From Streptomyces sp. NBC_00448 (lineage in GTDB: Bacteria; Actinomycetota; Actinomycetes; Streptomycetales; Streptomycetaceae), in assembly GCF_036014115.1 (NCBI RefSeq), contig NZ_CP107913.1, forward strand, positions 4,263,001-4,327,000: a stretch of 64,000 nt of DNA, given 5' to 3'. Below the pieces are notes generated by a model that did no database searches, had not been told where the DNA came from, and was given only the letters and a program-made list of their open reading frames with translations. This document shows, one piece after another, positions 61,249 through 64,000 of the stretch; the stretch's first letter is position 1; every line of letters starts with the position of its first letter. A program made the position numbers and the translations under genes.

Positions 61249-61312
61249 CCGCCGGTGTCCGCCGGCGGCGTACGACGCGTCCCGAGGCCGGCGGGAGTGC
61301 GGCCGCAGCCGC

Positions 61313-62983
61313 TCAGTGGCGGCCCTTCGCCACCAGGAAGACGGGGTTGGTCAGCGCTGCCATCGGGCCGAACAGGAGCGCGTCGCCCATGGTGTTGCCC
61401 TGGCCCGGGGTGCCGTCGGCCATCGGGTGGCGGACCTCGGCGCGGACGTACGCGGCGAGTGAGGCGGTCGTCCGCCACACCACCGTGCCGGTGCCCGCGG
61501 CGTTCAGCGACTCCTGGTGCATCTGCCCCTCGTCGGTGATGAACCGGACCGTGCCGCCCGGCACCCCCTCGACGTCCAGCCGGACGTCCACGGGCGCGTC
61601 GGCGGGAACGCTCAGCTTCTCCCCGATGCCGGCCTGCTTGCCGTTGCCGCTGGCGGTGAAGGTCAGCTTGACGGCGGAGGACTCCGCGATCCAGCTGCGA
61701 CCCGCGCGGATGCCGGCCAGCACCGAGTCGGTGGCCAGGTCGTCGGCGTGGACCACGTTGTGCGGCAGGCCGATCACGTTGGGGTCGCTGTGCGCGTCGC
61801 TGTTGCCCATCGCGGGCAGCCAGCGGGTGCCGGTGCGCACCGCCTCGCCCAGCTTCTGGTCCCACGTGCTGATCGCGTGCTCGTCGTCGTACGTCCACGG
61901 GCCGGTCCACACCTCGGTGGCGTCGGCGTCGTCGAAGCCGAACTTCCACTGGCTGGCGATGTACGCGCAGTACATGTGCGCGGGCACCACCAGTCCGCCG
62001 GCGCGGTGCACCTGGCGGGAGAAGCGGGCGAAGGCGTCGTCGCGGGAGCGGTAGCGCCAGTCGATCCAGTCGCCGGCCGGCAGGCCGAGGGCCAGCCAGT
62101 GCCCGTTGCGGGTGGTGACCTCCTCACCGGTCATGATCAGCAGATCGGGGCCCGCGTACTCCCCCCACACCGCGTGTGAGGACGAGGTGTTGTGGTCGGT
62201 GGAGACGATGAAGTCCAGGCCCGCGGCCCGGGCGCCGTCGGAGACGTCCACCGGCAGGTGCTTGCCGTCGGAGTAGACGGTGTGCAGGTGGCAGTCGCCG
62301 CGGTACCAGTCCCGGCCGCGGCCCTTGGCGCGCTGCGGCGGGTAGTTCGTCTTGAAGGCGGGGCCCGGGGCACCGTAGGTGAGGGTGATCTGGACCTTGT
62401 AGTTCAGGCCCTGCGGCGCCACCTGGTAGGGGCCGAGCACGATGTTCCAGGTGCCGCGACCGACCGGACCGGGCAGGTACCCCGGTGTGGCGTCGCTGTT
62501 GCTGATCGTGAACTCCGTACGGAACCCGCCGGACCAGCCGCGGAAGCCGCGCCCGCCGAGCTCGATCCCGCGCTCGTCGAAGATGCCGATGTCGCAGGAG
62601 TTGGCCGGCACGCCGGAGGGGACGGTCGGCTTGTCGTACGCGTACGACACGTCGATCCGCTGGACGCCGCGGGGGATCTCCACCGGGAGGTAGACGAAGT
62701 CCGCGACGCCGGTCTCCAGGAAACCGGTGACGACGCGGGTCTCCTGGCTGCCGGCCGGGGGCGTACCGCCGGCCGAGGTGCCCGCCGCGGCGTCGGCGTC
62801 GGCCGCGTGCGCGAACGAGACCGGGGCCAGGGTGAGGGCGGCGGCGCCGGCGATCCCGGCGGCCAGCACGCGGCGCCGTCCGAGCCGAGCGGCCGAGGCA
62901 TCGGCATCCGCGGCACCCGCGCCATCCGCGGTCCCGGGGACAAGGGGGTCGACGTTGTGCTCGCAATGCCCGTCAAGGCACAT
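61313..62983 (-). CDS. Tat-exported PHP-domain (CehA/McbA-type) phosphoesterase
   Basis: The protein has 556 residues from ATG 62983. The first 35 residues include MCLDGHCEHN; the Tat signal is RRRVLAAGIAGAAALTLAP. The PHP domain lies at about 235-470: GDCHLHTVYSDG, STDHNTSSSH, GEEVTTRNGHW, VPAHMY and GNSDAHSDP, all metal ligands of CehA/McbA enzymes. A beta domain precedes and another follows. These proteins hydrolyse phosphoesters or related bonds outside the cell; the substrate is unknown. Confidence 0.88.
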   Translation of the reverse strand: MCLDGHCEHNVDPLVPGTADGAGAADADASAARLGRRRVLAAGIAGAAALTLAPVSFAHAADADAAAGTSAGGTPPAGSQETRVVTGFLETGVADFVYLPVEIPRGVQRIDVSYAYDKPTVPSGVPANSCDIGIFDERGIELGGRGFRGWSGGFRTEFTISNSDATPGYLPGPVGRGTWNIVLGPYQVAPQGLNYKVQITLTYGAPGPAFKTNYPPQRAKGRGRDWYRGDCHLHTVYSDGKHLPVDVSDGARAAGLDFIVSTDHNTSSSHAVWGEYAGPDLLIMTGEEVTTRNGHWLALGLPAGDWIDWRYRSRDDAFARFSRQVHRAGGLVVPAHMYCAYIASQWKFGFDDADATEVWTGPWTYDDEHAISTWDQKLGEAVRTGTRWLPAMGNSDAHSDPNVIGLPHNVVHADDLATDSVLAGIRAGRSWIAESSAVKLTFTASGNGKQAGIGEKLSVPADAPVDVRLDVEGVPGGTVRFITDEGQMHQESLNAAGTGTVVWRTTASLAAYVRAEVRHPMADGTPGQGNTMGDALLFGPMAALTNPVFLVAKGRH

Positions 62984-63432
62984 GGGTTGTCCTCACGAAT
63001 TCGATGGCTGCTACGTGGAAGCCCTCGGCGGAGGGACCCACCGCGACTCTTTTCGCCGCCGGGGAACGGTGGGTGGACTGGGCATGGCCTGACCGTCAAG
63101 AGCCCGTGGAAGGTGAGCGTCGGGACGAGCCGGTGGTGTCGGTGTTCCCGCAGGTCCGCTCCCCATCGGCTCACCTCCGTCCGGGCGGTGGGTGAAGGGC
63201 GACGCTCGTACGGCCGAGCGACGCTCCCGGCTGCTGCTACCGGCTGCCGCGCCCTGCCCGCGCCCCGCCCACGCCCTGCCCAATCGAGGGGGCCCTGCCG
63301 GATCAGGGCGTTGGCTGGACTGGCTCCGCCGTCCGACCGGGTGGCGGAGCCATGCGCGGCCATCGGAGATCCCGATGCCGACGGAACCAACCGAACCGAC
63401 CGAATCAACGGAACCAACGGAGAGAGTCGCCC
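62984..63432. other. gene-free divergent region
   Basis: About 450 bases lie between the PHP-domain gene and the small antitoxin-like gene. GGAACCAACCG-type repeats (63380-63420) lie just before the latter. No gene is recognised. Confidence 0.4.
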
Positions 63433-63630
63433 ATGTCCATGTTGGACAAGCTCAAGCAGATGCTGAAGGGCCACGAGGACCAGGCCGGCCAGGGCATCGA
63501 CAAGGCCGGGGACTTCGTCGACGACAAGACCCAGGGCAAGCACCAGGGCCAGGTCGACACAGCCCAGGACAAGCTCAAGGATCAGCTGGGAGGAACCGAC
63601 AGGAAGGATGACAACCCGCCGCACCAGTAG
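63433..63630 (+). CDS. small MT0933-type antitoxin-like protein
   Basis: The protein has 65 residues from ATG 63433 with GGAGAGAG upstream. MLDKLKQMLKGHEDQAGQGI, then DKAGDFVDDKTQGKH, matches the MT0933/Rv0909-like antitoxin family, which is also CsbD-like in its Lys/Asp-rich helices. No toxin gene lies next to it. It may be a stress protein rather than part of a toxin-antitoxin pair. Confidence 0.8.
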   Translation: MSMLDKLKQMLKGHEDQAGQGIDKAGDFVDDKTQGKHQGQVDTAQDKLKDQLGGTDRKDDNPPHQ

Positions 63631-63729
63631 TCCGGTAGTCCGGGTCCGGGCCGGCGACACCGGCGGAAGCTGCGGAAGCTGCGGGCGTCGCGCGGTCCCC
63701 CCGACCTCCAACTGAGCGGACACCGCTCC

Positions 63730-63762
63730 GGACATGTCCCAGCAGCCACCTCGGACATGTCC
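63730..63762. promoter_or_regulatory. paired GGACATGTCC palindromes
   Basis: The perfect palindrome GGACATGTCC occurs at 63730-63739 and 63753-63762, 23 bases apart. It lies between the antitoxin-like gene and the NUDIX gene. Two equal palindromes at about two helical turns suggest a bound regulator. Confidence 0.55.
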
Positions 63763-63851
63763 GGGGACCTCCCCGTCGTCCGGCGCCCGTACCGGCCGTG
63801 CCCTGGACGCCGAGTCGAGCCCCGGCCACGCGAGCGGGCGGGGCCCTGGTG

Positions 63852-64000
63852 TCACGCGGACGCGGCGGCCGTGACGCGGGCGCGCAGGATGTCGCCGGGG
63901 AGCGTGTCGGCGGACTGCCAGGACGCCCCCGTCACCTCTTCCTCCTGGAGCACGACGTCATCGACGGTCGTGGTGAGCAGGAAGCGGAAGTCGAAGTGCC
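63852..64000 (-). CDS. NUDIX hydrolase, C-terminal part (start beyond window)
   Basis: The minus-strand frame enters from the right edge and ends at TGA 63852-63854. The visible part, HFDFRFLLTTTVDDVVLQEE then EVTGASWQSADTL, matches the C-terminal part of NUDIX hydrolases (H-x-D-x-R-F-L and E-x-x-x-x-x-W). The NUDIX box itself lies outside the window. Confidence 0.75.
   Translation of the reverse strand, partial: HFDFRFLLTTTVDDVVLQEEEVTGASWQSADTLPGDILRARVTAAASA

Noticed and set aside
1..64000. CRISPR arrays, rRNA genes, insertion sequences
   Set aside because: No regularly spaced direct repeats, rRNA-like conserved stretches, transposase frames or terminal inverted repeats were seen.

Overview
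This window comes from a high-GC actinomycete, almost certainly a Streptomyces or a close relative. The signs are very GC-rich third codon positions, frequent GTG starts, a DUF5753-type XRE regulator paired with a DUF397 protein, a sporulation-associated HTH regulator, an MmyB-type regulator, and a c-di-AMP (ydaO-type) riboswitch in front of an M23 peptidase gene.

Left edge (1-959): the N-terminal part of a MinD/ParA-type ATPase with a long Pro/Ala-rich N-terminus, running off the window.

Genomic island (about 1599-24474): this is the most interesting part. An intact tRNA-Thr(CGT) lies at 24431-24507 on the minus strand. A perfect 47-bp direct repeat of its 3' half, followed by a second copy of its terminator hairpin, lies 22.8 kb away at 1599-1645. 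That is the layout left by integration into a tRNA gene. No integrase is visible inside. The island is a defence island. Its minus-strand genes match, in order and domain content, the MADS (methylation-associated defence system) genes mad2 to mad8: N6 DNA methyltransferase, AAA ATPase, small Toprim-like protein, type I specificity subunit, multi-domain NERD/kinase/ATPase protein, protein of unknown function, and a nuclease/HerA-type ATPase of 1829 residues. Between mad5 and mad6 sits a 4.3-kb block not expected in that series: a plus-strand AIPR (abortive infection) protein, two small minus-strand genes, and a plus-strand XRE/DUF5753 regulator broken by one in-frame TGA, followed by its DUF397 partner. 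No mad1 (HTH regulator) is seen upstream of mad2. A third, degenerate copy of the tRNA half lies at 24311-24345.

Right of the tRNA (24.6-64 kb) the genes look like ordinary chromosome: a secreted tripeptidyl-aminopeptidase-type lipoprotein, an esterase-like membrane protein, DNA polymerase III delta' (holB), an asparagine-synthase-like protein, a sporulation-associated regulator, trmB, a PrsW-type protease, a LuxR-type and an MmyB-type regulator, two metallo-beta-lactamase-fold hydrolases, a riboswitch-controlled M23 peptidase, a Tat-exported amidase, a glcDEF-like glycolate oxidase operon with a palindrome at its start, an ArsR-type regulator with its likely operator, a BrkB/YihY membrane protein, a SAM methyltransferase, a secreted-domain pseudokinase, a Tat-exported glycosidase-like protein next to an RpiR-type regulator, a Rieske oxygenase, an ECF (SigE-family) sigma factor with a membrane partner, a Tat-exported PHP-domain protein, a small MT0933-type antitoxin-like protein, and the C-terminus of a NUDIX hydrolase at the right edge.

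In the island, mad2-mad5 are chained by GTGA stop/start overlaps and mad6-mad8 by overlaps or 4-nt gaps. Each block is therefore probably one transcript. The inserted AIPR gene is divergent from mad6 and shares a 162-bp promoter region with it.
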